DNA from: Symsagittifera roscoffensis
Taxonomy: Eukaryota > Xenacoelomorpha > Acoela > Convolutidae
Reading direction: 5' to 3'
Assembly (NCBI RefSeq): GCF_963678635.1
Contig: NC_087065.1
Span: forward strand, 49,796,952 to 49,860,951
Length of the DNA: 64,000 nt
Position numbers and translations under genes: made by a program
The notes under the pieces: generated by a model
The model's input: the letters and a program-made list of their open reading frames with translations, nothing else
What the model was told of the DNA's origin: nothing
The model's database searches: none
Shown here: positions 11,707 through 22,528 of the stretch, piece by piece
How positions within the stretch are numbered: the stretch's first letter is position 1
Layout of the letters: the number at the start of each line of letters is the position of its first letter

Positions 11707-13758
11707 ATGACAGAAATCTTAATGATGACCTTAACACCTCAATTAAGGAAAATAGCAATAAAAAAGAGAGCATCCCATCCCTCCTCAATTCGAGAGCCCG
11801 ATGTAGATTTTCGAAAACTAGTAGACAAGCTAGAGCAAGCGGAAATCACAATGAAACTTGAAGAAACAGAAAATCAGAAATTACAATATGTTAACCGAAT
11901 TGAAACAAATACCACAAATATCAATAATATACAGGAATCAGATACAGACCTCGTTGAAAAAATCACTGAAATACTCAATATTTACGAAAAACACCCAAAC
12001 TTTAAAGGCAAACCATCTTTCAAAAAATGGTGTAATTATTGCCGACGATACGGACATAGTATTTCTGAATGTAGACAAAAACAACAGGACAATCAAAACA
12101 AACCTCAAAAATATAAAGAACCGAATAAATCATTCTACCAATACATGAAGAAAGATCAAAATCTACCGAACAAAAATGTATACAGCAACAACAGTTCAGG
12201 AAAACCACTTCCGAACAATACCAACTACACGAGAAATCAATCACCATATAACTCAAGTTATAGAGGAAGATCACCAGAACGAAGAAATACACAAAATTCG
12301 TCACAAAATCATTACAATAGACCAAATAGTCGAAATAACTACTCCAGATCAAATTCGAACATAACACAATTTGTTTCTAGATCTAATTCCCAATCAAGGA
12401 ATAATTACTATCCAAACAATCAATCACGAAACTCATCATACAATAGAAATAGAAACTACTCCAATAATCGAAATAGAAATTATTCAAACAACCGAAACCA
12501 GAATTACCCGAACAATCGATCAAGGAATAACTCATATAATAGATCAAACTATAACAGACCAAACAATAATTATCAAAACAGATCACGAAATAATTCACAA
12601 AATCGACATTCAAGTTATAATAATCGTTATAGAAATTATTCCCAATCACCACACAGGAATAATAACCATTATAATAATTCTAATAATCGCCACAGAAGTA
12701 GTACACCTAAACATCAAAGAAATATAAATCAAGTACAATCAAATCCAGAAACAACATCAGACCCCCCAGGTATTGATGACACAGGAAATAACGAGCTACA
12801 ACTGAATCAAATAAACTGTGAATCATCAGATTCAGAAAGTGATACAGAAAACACTACCTCCATAAATATGATAGCAGTCGAAAATGACTACGAACCTATT
12901 ATATATGAACAACCTTTTTCATCACATATATATGAAAATCAATTAGAACTCCTTCACAATTATTATATTGAACCCATCCATTCCACACAAACGGCACAAG
13001 AAACTAACGAAATCAACACTACAAACCAATCCAATGAAAACGACAAAACAAAATGCTTGAATACAAATCACATCTATCAAAATATACAAAAAGAACAACC
13101 TAAAGAAAAAATTTGGACAATACCATTTCTTTTAGAAAGTCCAAGAAACAAAGAATTTCAACCACCAGATCTTGAAATTGATTTTTTAATTGATTCAGGA
13201 GCAGAATCAAACATAATAAACATTCCCACATGGAATGAGATAAAAACATTACACCCAAAATTAACAGCTCTTGAAACCTCCAGTAAACTAGCAACAGCAC
13301 AGGGATCAACATTGGTAAACTATGGAAAAATTCAATTATTTCTTCTCCCCACAAGAACAATGGAGCAGAATAAAATTTTAAATAAACCATTTAAACAAAT
13401 ATTTCATATCACTGATATTAAACACAATATCATAGAAATACCATTTATCTCTAAATATATACCAACAATCATCATCTTAAACAGTAAAATACTAATCAAA
13501 GATAAATACACAAAAACAAAAGACACATCCCTAACATTTTTCCAAAGATTAAACAAACAACCACCATTCTTTTCAAAATTTTATCCAATATATAACCAAC
13601 AAAGAAAACACCTGAAACCACTATCAGGAAACATATATAATTTTTCAATAAAACAAGTTCACCAATATGATAAAAAGAAAATAAACAACAACTCTATATG
13701 TCAGACTTTGAATTCAAACCTATCCATAAGTTTTTCAAAATCACAATCTCATCCATAA
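11707..13758 (+). CDS. gag-pro: gag nucleocapsid and aspartic protease of element A
   Basis: 683 codons open. It holds the C-terminal part of capsid, then a CCHC zinc knuckle (C-NY-C-RRYG-H-SISE-C, about 12031-12072). A long Asn/Arg/Ser/Tyr-rich low-complexity region (about 12180-12700) follows, then an acidic linker, and a retropepsin active site LIDSGAES near 13186. The start is arbitrary: capsid is open further 5' after the frameshift near 11580. The last 61 bp overlap pol in the -1 frame, so Gag-Pro to Pol expression by -1 frameshifting is likely in intact copies. The Asn/Arg-rich tract is a candidate RNA-binding or condensing domain. Confidence 0.85.
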   Translation: MTEILMMTLTPQLRKIAIKKRASHPSSIREPDVDFRKLVDKLEQAEITMKLEETENQKLQYVNRIETNTTNINNIQESDTDLVEKITEILNIYEKHPNFKGKPSFKKWCNYCRRYGHSISECRQKQQDNQNKPQKYKEPNKSFYQYMKKDQNLPNKNVYSNNSSGKPLPNNTNYTRNQSPYNSSYRGRSPERRNTQNSSQNHYNRPNSRNNYSRSNSNITQFVSRSNSQSRNNYYPNNQSRNSSYNRNRNYSNNRNRNYSNNRNQNYPNNRSRNNSYNRSNYNRPNNNYQNRSRNNSQNRHSSYNNRYRNYSQSPHRNNNHYNNSNNRHRSSTPKHQRNINQVQSNPETTSDPPGIDDTGNNELQLNQINCESSDSESDTENTTSINMIAVENDYEPIIYEQPFSSHIYENQLELLHNYYIEPIHSTQTAQETNEINTTNQSNENDKTKCLNTNHIYQNIQKEQPKEKIWTIPFLLESPRNKEFQPPDLEIDFLIDSGAESNIINIPTWNEIKTLHPKLTALETSSKLATAQGSTLVNYGKIQLFLLPTRTMEQNKILNKPFKQIFHITDIKHNIIEIPFISKYIPTIIILNSKILIKDKYTKTKDTSLTFFQRLNKQPPFFSKFYPIYNQQRKHLKPLSGNIYNFSIKQVHQYDKKKINNNSICQTLNSNLSISFSKSQSHP

Positions 13759-15476
13759 AATATTTGAAAAACTCGAATTCAGATATTATATCTCTACATG
13801 TATACAACAATACACCCTATCAAGTAACATTACCTTTAGGACTTTTAGGCTATTGCGAAACCAACGCTACGATATCACCATTACACGAAAAAGAATACCG
13901 CGTAAATAATATACTCCAATTAATAGATATTTGTCAATCCACAATTCTTAATGAAGAATTATCCATAAATAATATAATAAGTAATGAAAAAAAAAATACA
14001 GATTATTTCACAAAAACTCCATATTTCAAACCTACATTCAACATAAGTAACTACACAGAGACTCAACAGAAGTTTTTAACAATGTTTAACTTTCAACATT
14101 CACAAATAACACAAGACGAATTTGATAAATTAGCCAAACAGCTAATAAAATATTCATCAGTCTATGCAACATCTAAATTTGATTTTGGCAAAATCAGCTC
14201 ATCACTACACCTTCCACTAAAACCTGACGCAGTTTTCAAAAAACAAAGAGCAAGTAAAGTACCAATTCACTTACATGATAAAGTAAACAGATTACTCGAT
14301 ATTTTAGAACAATACAATATTATCTCACCGGTAAACAAAGAAGAACAACCAAAAGGTAACACATTTATCAACCCTGTTATCATCCTAGCAAAAGGAGAAT
14401 CATTAAAATTAGTTCTAGACGCTAGATATCTTAATTCACTAATAGACGAATCAAAATGCAATTGGCCTATTGAACCAATACAAGTTATTTTAACAAAAAT
14501 AAACGGAAAATACTTTACAACCGCAGATATGAATAGTGCATACAATCAAATGCCACTAGATGAACAATCGCGACGCTTAACACAATTTGTAATTGGAAAT
14601 CAACAATATGAATTCAACCGCCTATTCTATGGAATATCCATAGGACCAGCAGCATTTTCAGCTTTTATGAGCAAAATTTTTAGACCACTAATACTCAAGA
14701 AAAACGCAATCACCTATTTAGACGATGTTTTTATGCAATCACAGACAAAAGAAGAAATGTTTAAAGTTTTAGAACACTATCACAAAAAACTTCAGAACGA
14801 AAATCTGAAAGCCGCCCCCGATAAATCACACTTCTTTTTAACACGAGTTAAATTCTTAGGACATAAAACACGAGTTAAATTCTTAGGACATAATATAGAA
14901 AGAAAAACAATCACTCCATTAAAATCACGCATTGATGCTATTCAAAAGCTCCAACCACCAACAAACAAAAAGAAAATCCAAGAATTCCTTGGAATGTTTA
15001 ACTTTTTAAGCAAATATGTCTATAAAATGCAATTATACCTAAGACCATTCTATAATATACTTAGACAACAAAATAATTTTGAATGGAACACAGAACATCA
15101 AGCACGATTTGTAGAAATTAAAAAACTCCTAACTGAACAAATTTCGAATACAATTCCAGATCCAAATCAACCATTCTATGCAATGTGCGATGCTTCGAAT
15201 TTTGGCATCGGCGCAGCATTATTACAATCACACAATGGCACAAACAAAATGAATCTTATATCAGCAAATTCTCGATTATTCACTCAAGCAGAGCTACGAC
15301 TCTCAAATCTAATGAGAGAATGTACAGCCATAATATATACACTAACAGAATATGAACTTCTGATACTTGGATCAAAACATCCAACAGTTCTATTTACAGA
15401 TCACAAACCAATCATTTTCTCTTTACTCAAAAATCCAATCCAAATCATCGAGTTTATAGATTTCAATCAATTCTAA
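13698..15476 (+). CDS. pol: pol of element A: reverse transcriptase and RNase H
   Basis: 592 codons. A 180-residue N-terminal region precedes RT. RT motifs are clear: the VLDARYLNSL region, TTADMNSAYNQM (first catalytic Asp), the FYGISIGPAAF region and YLDD (about 14718-14729). A 27-bp in-frame tandem duplication gives TRVKFLGHK followed by TRVKFLGHN (about 14838-14895). RNase H starts at MCDASNFG and has the RECTA and TDHKPI motifs. A frameshift in an A-run near 15428-15435 cuts off the end of RNase H, which continues at 15476 in another frame. Confidence 0.93.
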   Translation: MSDFEFKPIHKFFKITISSIKYLKNSNSDIISLHVYNNTPYQVTLPLGLLGYCETNATISPLHEKEYRVNNILQLIDICQSTILNEELSINNIISNEKKNTDYFTKTPYFKPTFNISNYTETQQKFLTMFNFQHSQITQDEFDKLAKQLIKYSSVYATSKFDFGKISSSLHLPLKPDAVFKKQRASKVPIHLHDKVNRLLDILEQYNIISPVNKEEQPKGNTFINPVIILAKGESLKLVLDARYLNSLIDESKCNWPIEPIQVILTKINGKYFTTADMNSAYNQMPLDEQSRRLTQFVIGNQQYEFNRLFYGISIGPAAFSAFMSKIFRPLILKKNAITYLDDVFMQSQTKEEMFKVLEHYHKKLQNENLKAAPDKSHFFLTRVKFLGHKTRVKFLGHNIERKTITPLKSRIDAIQKLQPPTNKKKIQEFLGMFNFLSKYVYKMQLYLRPFYNILRQQNNFEWNTEHQARFVEIKKLLTEQISNTIPDPNQPFYAMCDASNFGIGAALLQSHNGTNKMNLISANSRLFTQAELRLSNLMRECTAIIYTLTEYELLILGSKHPTVLFTDHKPIIFSLLKNPIQIIEFIDFNQF

Positions 15477-16369
15477 TGAAATTCCTAAACTTACATATAG
15501 TTTGGACAGCAGGAAAAAATCTTGCATTACCAGACACATTAAGTCGAAATACACCACCTGAATTACTTACACGTAAAACTACAGTTGAAATACCCAAAAA
15601 TATAAAATTCTACCTTGCAGAAAATGAAACATCACCCCGACTAGAATGCAAATATGCAGTAAAAACTGACGTTGAACAATCACAGATAAACAATTTACAA
15701 CACTTCCCACTTTATTTAGATTGCCAAAATAACCACTACGAAGTTGATCTACTAGGAACATCAACTTTTAAACCAATTCCATATTCACAATGATTAAAAA
15801 ATAACACCCAACAAAAAAGAGTAAAACAACACCCGCATAAAAAAGACGTTTTTCCGTTAATTGAAAAAGAAAATCTAACTGATAAAATAAATTTATCAGG
15901 ACCGCAAACAAACTATTCAAAATGCACAATAAATCAAGTTTTTGACCTCCATGACCCACTTGATACAATTCCTTTATCTAAATTAGAAATAGAAAACATT
16001 TTTCTCCCCCCAACAGATAAAATTACAATTAATACTTTGAAACAATATCAAAATCTTGACCCAGTAATTAGACAACTAAAATCATGGCACAAATATAAAA
16101 CTAAACCCGTCAAGGCAGATACAACTATTTTAGGAAATAAAACACTCCTCCGATATTTCCGAAAATTCAATAATACAACAATTAACGAAAACACAGACCT
16201 TCTAGAATACCAATTAAATGAATCTACAGTTCCCTGTCTCCCTCTAAGCATGATTCTTATAGCTTTTATATTTCACATACACAAAACATTAAAGGACACT
16301 CTGGATCAGAGAAAACATATTCAAATTTCATACAAAACTTTTATTTTCCAAATGCACCAATTTGGATAA
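15476..16369 (+). pseudogene. pol: pol of element A: RNase H end, linker and integrase zinc finger, broken
   Basis: The frame from 15476 carries the end of RNase H (TAGKNLALPDTLSRN) and a long linker. TGA at 15791-15793 interrupts it; the same frame reopens and runs to 16369. The integrase HHCC finger is split: the His pair lies near 16272-16300 where a frameshift occurs, and the Cys pairs (C-ND-C-IV-C) at about 16378-16400 are in the next frame. The breaks make this copy defective here. Confidence 0.8.
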
Positions 16370-16464
16370 AAGTACTATGCAATGATTGTATAGTATGTCA
16401 GCTAAATAAACCTTATCCAAATCAAAAACAAATAGCTCAAAAACAAGATTTCAAAGGACAACGT

Positions 16465-17145
16465 TTGTACTTTAACCACCGTATTTCATTTGACACAAAA
16501 GGACCAATTTCACCCTCATCCGAAGGAAACTCCTACATTATGGTAATTGTTGACGCATTTACACATTATGTAGCACTTAACCCAGTACCACATTGTAACG
16601 CTTATTATGCTTACACAACACTTTATGAACACTGGATAGCTAAATTCGGACTACCAGAAATTTTAGTTACAGACAACGGTACAGAATTCATAAATAATGA
16701 AATCATCACACTATGTCATTTATATAACATCAAACACAAACCACGTACATCTCACGCACCTTGGACAAACGGCTTAGTCGAAGGTATGAACCGTTCACTA
16801 CAAGAATATCTTAGATGTATCATCAATGGAAATGATACAAGATACACCGAATGGTCAGCAGATGTAAAACTATTTCCCTTAGCATATAATTCACAAATCA
16901 CGACAACTCTAGGAATGTCACCATATGAAATGGTTTTTAATCAAAAGCCACGCAAACCGATTATGTTTACAGCAAACTCTCATAAAAATGCACAAAGTTA
17001 TTGTCAACCGAATAAAGACTCAATTTGTTATAATCTACCTCTTCACACACACGATGAAGATCATTTTCATCACCCACAAATTCTTAAATTAGCCTCCGGT
17101 ACACACACCGAATGGATTTTAAACAGAGATGAAAAAACACAATGA
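16465..17145 (+). CDS. pol: pol of element A: integrase catalytic core
   Basis: The integrase DDE core is complete: Asp in VDAFTHY (about 16550), Asp in VTDNGTEF (about 16669) and Glu in GLVEGMNR (about 16774). The spacing of the last two is about 35 residues, as is usual for retroviral-type integrases. The frame is open upstream of 16465 to the zinc-finger cysteines. It ends early at 17145 because of a frameshift in the AAAAAACAC run near 17132; the tail continues in the next frames. In intact copies it is the C-terminal part of the Pol polyprotein, which inserts the cDNA. Confidence 0.92.
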   Translation: MYFNHRISFDTKGPISPSSEGNSYIMVIVDAFTHYVALNPVPHCNAYYAYTTLYEHWIAKFGLPEILVTDNGTEFINNEIITLCHLYNIKHKPRTSHAPWTNGLVEGMNRSLQEYLRCIINGNDTRYTEWSADVKLFPLAYNSQITTTLGMSPYEMVFNQKPRKPIMFTANSHKNAQSYCQPNKDSICYNLPLHTHDEDHFHHPQILKLASGTHTEWILNRDEKTQ

Positions 17146-17772
17146 AATTTACCAAAAAGTAACAAAAAAGTTGGTACAAAGGCAAAACATTAATGAACAA
17201 ATAAATTCACGCTTTACACCAGCCTCCGATTTAAATATGGAACATTTGTTTTAATACCCAATTTTAACACTCAAAAAGGAATTTCTAAAAAATTACAACC
17301 CCTTCGTAAAGGACCATACCAAATAATTGCCAAACCCACTGATGTCACATATAAAATCACCGACTCAGAACAAAAAGAAATTGTTCAACATCGAAACAAC
17401 CTATTACCTTATTACCCAAAAGAATACGCACTACGCGAACTAACTCAATTGTATTCTTTCACAGGTTTAAAAGTTATTCAAAATTACCCACATACGGAAA
17501 ATAAAACAAAGGAAAAACATGACATTCACCTCGAAAACCAAAATAAAAAATCAACTACAACAAAAAACAATACAAAAAAGCTAGATCAAAATACACCACA
17601 AAAAGAAAGAAAAAATAGAAAAATGACAGAAAAAATAATACCTCAAGAACAAATCGACAAATCAGAACATAGAGAGTCATCACGACTTAGAAATCAACCA
17701 CGTAAAAACTATAAAACATTCATTCCACAATCTAAAATATTAAAGAAAGTCGAATTTCAAAAACAGCTTTAA
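17146..17772 (+). pseudogene. pol: pol of element A: integrase C-terminal tail, frameshifted
   Basis: Two shifted segments carry the tail. The second, open from about 17240 to TAA at 17772, has a GPY/F-type module (LRKGPYQII, about 17302-17330), typical of one large group of Ty3/gypsy integrases. A Lys-rich C-terminus with an RESSRLRNQPRKNY phrase follows. A frameshift near 17235 separates it from the preceding piece. Confidence 0.8.
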
Positions 17773-18365
17773 ATTTATATTTAATAATTTTTGCACCTCT
17801 GAAATATTTTGAACTTTCATTTTTCAAAATAACATGCTGACAAACACGCAACGATTCTAGTTCATAATTAGCCAATAGGATTCATCCAATCCGTCACCTT
17901 CTCTAACTCTAACACAGATCAACTAGACGAACGATATTAAACTCCAGGCATATCTATAACTATAACTTTGCGACCTCCAGGTCAAAAATAAGCAAACCAT
18001 TCCAACTTGACAACTAAAATAAATATCACCATAATATCATTACCCTCCCTTATCTAATAAACCAAAGATCAACAATATTTCCCCAACTCAGACCTCAAAT
18101 ACCCCCCAAACAAATATGTTAAATTAGCCTAAAGTAAAAGAACGACCATTTTAATTAGCCTAAAGTATAAAAATCTCAAAAATACCCCAGATCATTTGAC
18201 AAATAAAAATAAAGACAAAGAAGACCTCCCGATCACCATAAAATTTGCCCCCAACAATTTTTCACAAAACTCGACCCACTTGTCGAAAAACCAATAAATA
18301 ATTCGACCACACTTGAAAATTGCCTCAAACAACAAAAAATATTCGATCGAGAAGCCATTTCTTAA
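17773..18365 (+). other. Spacer between pol and the hydrophobic ORF
   Basis: About 600 bp with stops in all frames and no repeats shared elsewhere in the window. It could hold a splice acceptor for a subgenomic env-region RNA, but I cannot pick one. Confidence 0.4.
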
Positions 18366-18572
18366 ATGCTCTTCTCTCGACCAGTTACCATAATTCTAAA
18401 CATTCTCGCAAACTTTTTCACAATATTTAAACCTTTCATCATATTTCTTTTTGATACCTTTGAATCTTTTGTAATAATCTTAATCATTTTTTGCAATATT
18501 TTTTTAATTTTCTATTCCATATTTGAACTATACCTCCAGCTTTCAAAAGCTATTGACTATATCCACAGGTAG
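18366..18572 (+). CDS. Small hydrophobic ORF of element A
   Basis: 68 codons with two strongly hydrophobic stretches rich in Phe, Ile and Leu (residues about 8-30 and 34-56), so a membrane protein or the start of one. It ends at TAG 18570-18572 beside CCACAGGTAGGA, which also reads as a splice donor. A further hydrophobic frame (about 18620-18780, with LLILFLEEY) follows in a shifted phase, and then the Ser/Pro-rich frame. These may once have been one multi-pass protein. Function unknown. Confidence 0.4.
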   Translation: MLFSRPVTIILNILANFFTIFKPFIIFLFDTFESFVIILIIFCNIFLIFYSIFELYLQLSKAIDYIHR

Positions 18573-18746
18573 GATTCACAAAACTTATCTAAAGGATACG
18601 AACCATTTTTAGTAGAACAGATATTTTCTTACTATTTGTAATTTTTATAACCTTTCTATCATCTCTCATCTTGACAATATGCAAATGTGTAAAGAAAGCA
18701 ATTATCACATTCGCCCTAGCAACAATCCTCCTAATTCTTTTTCTAG

Positions 18747-19921
18747 AAGAATACTACAATAAACATAAATTTTTTCACTAAAAGAATAGATCAAAAACCA
18801 TCAAAAATTGCTAACCAACAATCACACAGTCAGTCTTCACCGACATCATCCCAGGAAAACCCAACACCACCTTCAATTACCCAAAACCCCCAAACATCTA
18901 CACGAATTTCCTTTCAAGATAACCCATATACCTTTGAAGAACGACACGCTCGCTTATCAGAACCACTAGAACCAGTTCAACGACAAGCACCTCTAAGTGA
19001 ACCAACATATAACTTATACCCAACATTACCACAAGAATTAAGTAGAATACGAAATCCTAGTCAAAACCAAAACACAGTCGAAGTAAATAGACAAATTATA
19101 CATCCTCGACGAAACGGAAATTTTCAAACTCCCCGAGTTCATTTTGATATACCCCAATCCCCATCACAAAGTACTCCAGAAAACCCCATTGGTATATTAC
19201 CAGAAACCCCTACGCTTCTTTCACAACGTAGCACCTCAAGCCTACCCTCAGATTACTTAGGTTCAACACCAACATCTGAACAAATACGTGAAAATCCCTT
19301 TAACCCTACAAACCAAACATCACGACTACCATATTGGACAACACATTCATTCACACAAGGTGAACCAAATTTAATCAATGATCCAATAGATATTTCTACG
19401 GATACAACAACATCCTCATCACTACCAGAAACATTATCACTACCATCAACACCATCAATAAGCCAGATTTCACCACCACCTTTTAACTTAAATTTCCCAA
19501 ATAACCTCGACGCTAGATATCGAGAACAATCATCAACAAATATTCCTTTAAGACTAGACTGGAATACATTCACAGCACCTCCACCATTATTTGGACAACA
19601 CCCAGAAAGTAACCGACTCCACAACTGGGCACTAAATAGACTACAAAACAGACAAGACATTCACGAAGACATTCGTGCTCATAACATCCAAATACTCCAA
19701 CAGAATAGTCTACAATTAAAATTTGAATTCACGGTTAAATTAAACAACATTACTCAACATCCCTATCCATTAAATCCACCAAATATAACAGCTCAATCCC
19801 TACCACCCCCATTTATAACAACTGAAGTAATATACAAATACGACAGATATACCAAAAAGACAATTGGTTACATCACATTTTATAACCCATACTCAGGATT
19901 ATCATACACATGTATATTCTA
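18747..19921 (+). CDS. Ser/Pro/Thr-rich open frame without ATG, upstream of env
   Basis: About 390 codons are open from after TAG 18744-18746 to TAA 19919-19921, with no ATG, so it is missed by ATG-based gene finding. The first two thirds are rich in Ser, Pro, Thr, Gln and Asn (phrases such as SSSLPETLSLPSTPS). The end is more ordered, with LFGQHPESNRLHNW and a Tyr-rich C-terminus. It overlaps the env start (19910) by 12 bp in another frame. It could be the cytoplasmic or linker part of a protein beginning in the hydrophobic frames upstream, joined by splicing or a lost frame. Length and coding-like composition argue against chance; function unknown. Confidence 0.5.
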
Positions 19922-22528
19922 AAAATATTGATTTTTCTCCAACTCTTTTTTCTAGTAATCTCCAATCAAAACATAAACCCTTCCCCCCGCACAGGACCCC
20001 AAGATTTATTAGTAACACATTACGATTAAGACGAAAACGAACAAAAAACACTACACAAATATGCAATAAATCAAGTATCACAATGCGAAACAGAACCACA
20101 AGCCATAGAAACAACAAATGTAATAGCGACACTTTATTCAAAAGCCCGAGCAACAACAGTTATAGGATATAAATTCACAGCAACATTTTCTGAAAAGAAA
20201 GTACATTGTTCACAAGTCTCAAATGGAAATAAAAACCGACTTGACCACGAATCATTCTACCAGAGTAATATAGAACGACTTTTACATCTCAATCCCGAAG
20301 ATTGTAAAAACGAGTTACTCAGACTAAATATCACAAAAAATAAAAACACAGATAGAAATTTAGTATATTTCCAAGTTTTTTCAGATTCTGTACATCAAGC
20401 AGAACTTGAAAGATATCAAGGACATATAAAACTAGACGAAAAATATCCATACAACGGCGCACACGGAAGATTAACTTATGACATACACGATAAACACTGG
20501 ATACCACATATTGGTATAAATAACCCATCAAACTGCAAAGCAGACACAAAAAATAAAGGATATCAAGAAATAATGTTTTTCGATTGGAAAATACAACTCG
20601 AAAAAATACAACTCACACGCGATTTATCTGACATCACAATGATCTATCAAGGAATTAGATTACCTTGTAAAAACGATCAAGGCTATTGTGACCCTACAAC
20701 ACGAACACAAGCAACAATTGTTTGGTTCCCCGAAGACACATGTACAACATTTCAAGTAGCAAAAATACACGCTCGTATGATGAAGTTTCACGAAAAATAT
20801 TTTATACAGTCCATTCCTTATGAACAAGTAAACCCATCACGAAAACAAAGTTCTAATTTTAGGAACATACACAATATAGAAAATAAATTCACACGTTTTC
20901 AAATATATCAAGAAACAGAACTTGCATGTAAATACAGAAACCCACTTCACAAAACACAATACTCTGAAATATTAGTTGAATACGAAAAAGGATTCGACAT
21001 GACCACTGGAAAAATAAAAATCGACCCATATGCCACAGGTCATCCTCCAAACGAAGGAACATCATATATACCAGTTAATTTTCAAAAAAGTAAAGGTCAA
21101 CCTGGTGGACATCTAAAGCCCCATGACACTAGAAGCACACGTTTACAAGAACTATCACTAATGAATAGTACATATTTCGGTAATATCCACTATGATATTC
21201 ACTTAGATATGAAATTAGACTACACAATTAGCCGAATTTTTCAAGAAATGTCGCTCTCTGAATTAGAAACACTTCACCAACTATGCGAATTAGAAAGAAC
21301 ACAAATCCTATAATCACTTGCATTAGCAGTATTAAAAATACCCTACGCAGGATATTTATTATCAGGCAATAGATCAAATTTTTTAGACTATGAAGGAAAC
21401 ATTTTATGGTTTTATACCTGTACCAAAAAAGTATCACCACTATATGTTTTTGAAGATAAACGATGCTATAAAAGAATCCCTATCTTTTATAAGAATAAAG
21501 TACACTTCGTTGACACACTTTCAAGACGAACCTATTTCTGGGATACCGCAGTCCCATGTGGATCAGAAAATAGCCACAATGTAGTACAACTGAACCCTGA
21601 TGAAGATAAATATTACCTTCTTACCCCATATCCCACATTAATGCAATCACTCAAAAAATTTTCACCTGAAAGCATTAGAGCTATTGTTCGAAACCCAAAT
21701 ATTGACTTACAATCAATTGGAATATATTCAAAATCCGATATACAACATCACATTAGAACACAACAATTCCAAGAATTAGTAACACAAATGGACACTATAC
21801 AAAGACAATCAATTGACCAAAACTTACGCAAACTTGCCGAAACAGCAGGATTTGCAGACATTTATACACAAGACTATAGCGGATATTTTAAAGACATTAA
21901 AGACTATATATATCTCAACGGTGAAAAATACCGACCACAAGATATCTCACCTATAAATATTTTTAGCTTTGTTACACTCAAAAATGAAATTCTTGATTTT
22001 CTAGGATGGCCCTATTACATCTTAGAAAAATTAACTATTTTATACGCAACGTTTAACTTTATAGGATTTCTTTTCTCACTCTTAAAAGGAATCTATAATA
22101 CATGCGCTATACACACACAAGTAAATAGACAAGCAAGTGTAGCACGCATCTTATTTGCAGGATTTTTTGGAATTTTTTCATCATCAATAAACAAAATTCT
22201 TTTAGACGCACAAATAAAAGAATACAACACAAAAATAGCAACAAGACAGAACACATATGACGAAGAACATAACAATGTAGACTTTACGCCTACAGCACCA
22301 CAGTAACCACCCCTACCACATAACCATCCATTATCACTAGTCCCACGAAATTTTCGAAATTTAGCAATAACACATACTCCAAATTTCAGACCAACCATAT
22401 CACAAAGTCCCATTCAACATATAATGACACACAATTCACTAGATGAAAATACATATAAACAAATTATAGAACAACCACATACAACTGCTTTTCAGTCTCA
22501 AAATAATAATTTTTTTACCCCACGATGA
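19910..22528 (+). pseudogene. env: env-like membrane glycoprotein gene of element A, interrupted
   Basis: One frame runs 19910 to TGA 22526-22528 with three in-frame TAA codons (20027-20029, 21311-21313, 22304-22306). The start has a hydrophobic signal-peptide-like segment of about 16 residues. A Cys-containing ectodomain follows, including a WFPEDTC phrase. Near the C-terminus are hydrophobic segments (about 22020-22200), the best candidates for the membrane anchor. The position after pol fits env of errantivirus-like elements. I could not assign it to a known viral glycoprotein class; a class III fusogen origin is only a guess. Copy A' reads through the equivalent of the third TAA, so the true terminator is probably the TGA that overlaps the next ATG. 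Confidence 0.75.

Noticed and set aside
12020-12652. Minus-strand and alternative-frame ORFs inside the Asn/Arg-rich gag region
   Set aside because: Shadows of the low-complexity AAT/AGA-rich gag coding sequence.
19910-22528. Reassignment of TAA to glutamine (variant genetic code)
   Set aside because: Host genes in the window end at TAA and TAG and have no in-frame TAA, and other stops in the element are TGA; mutation or sequencing error is simpler.
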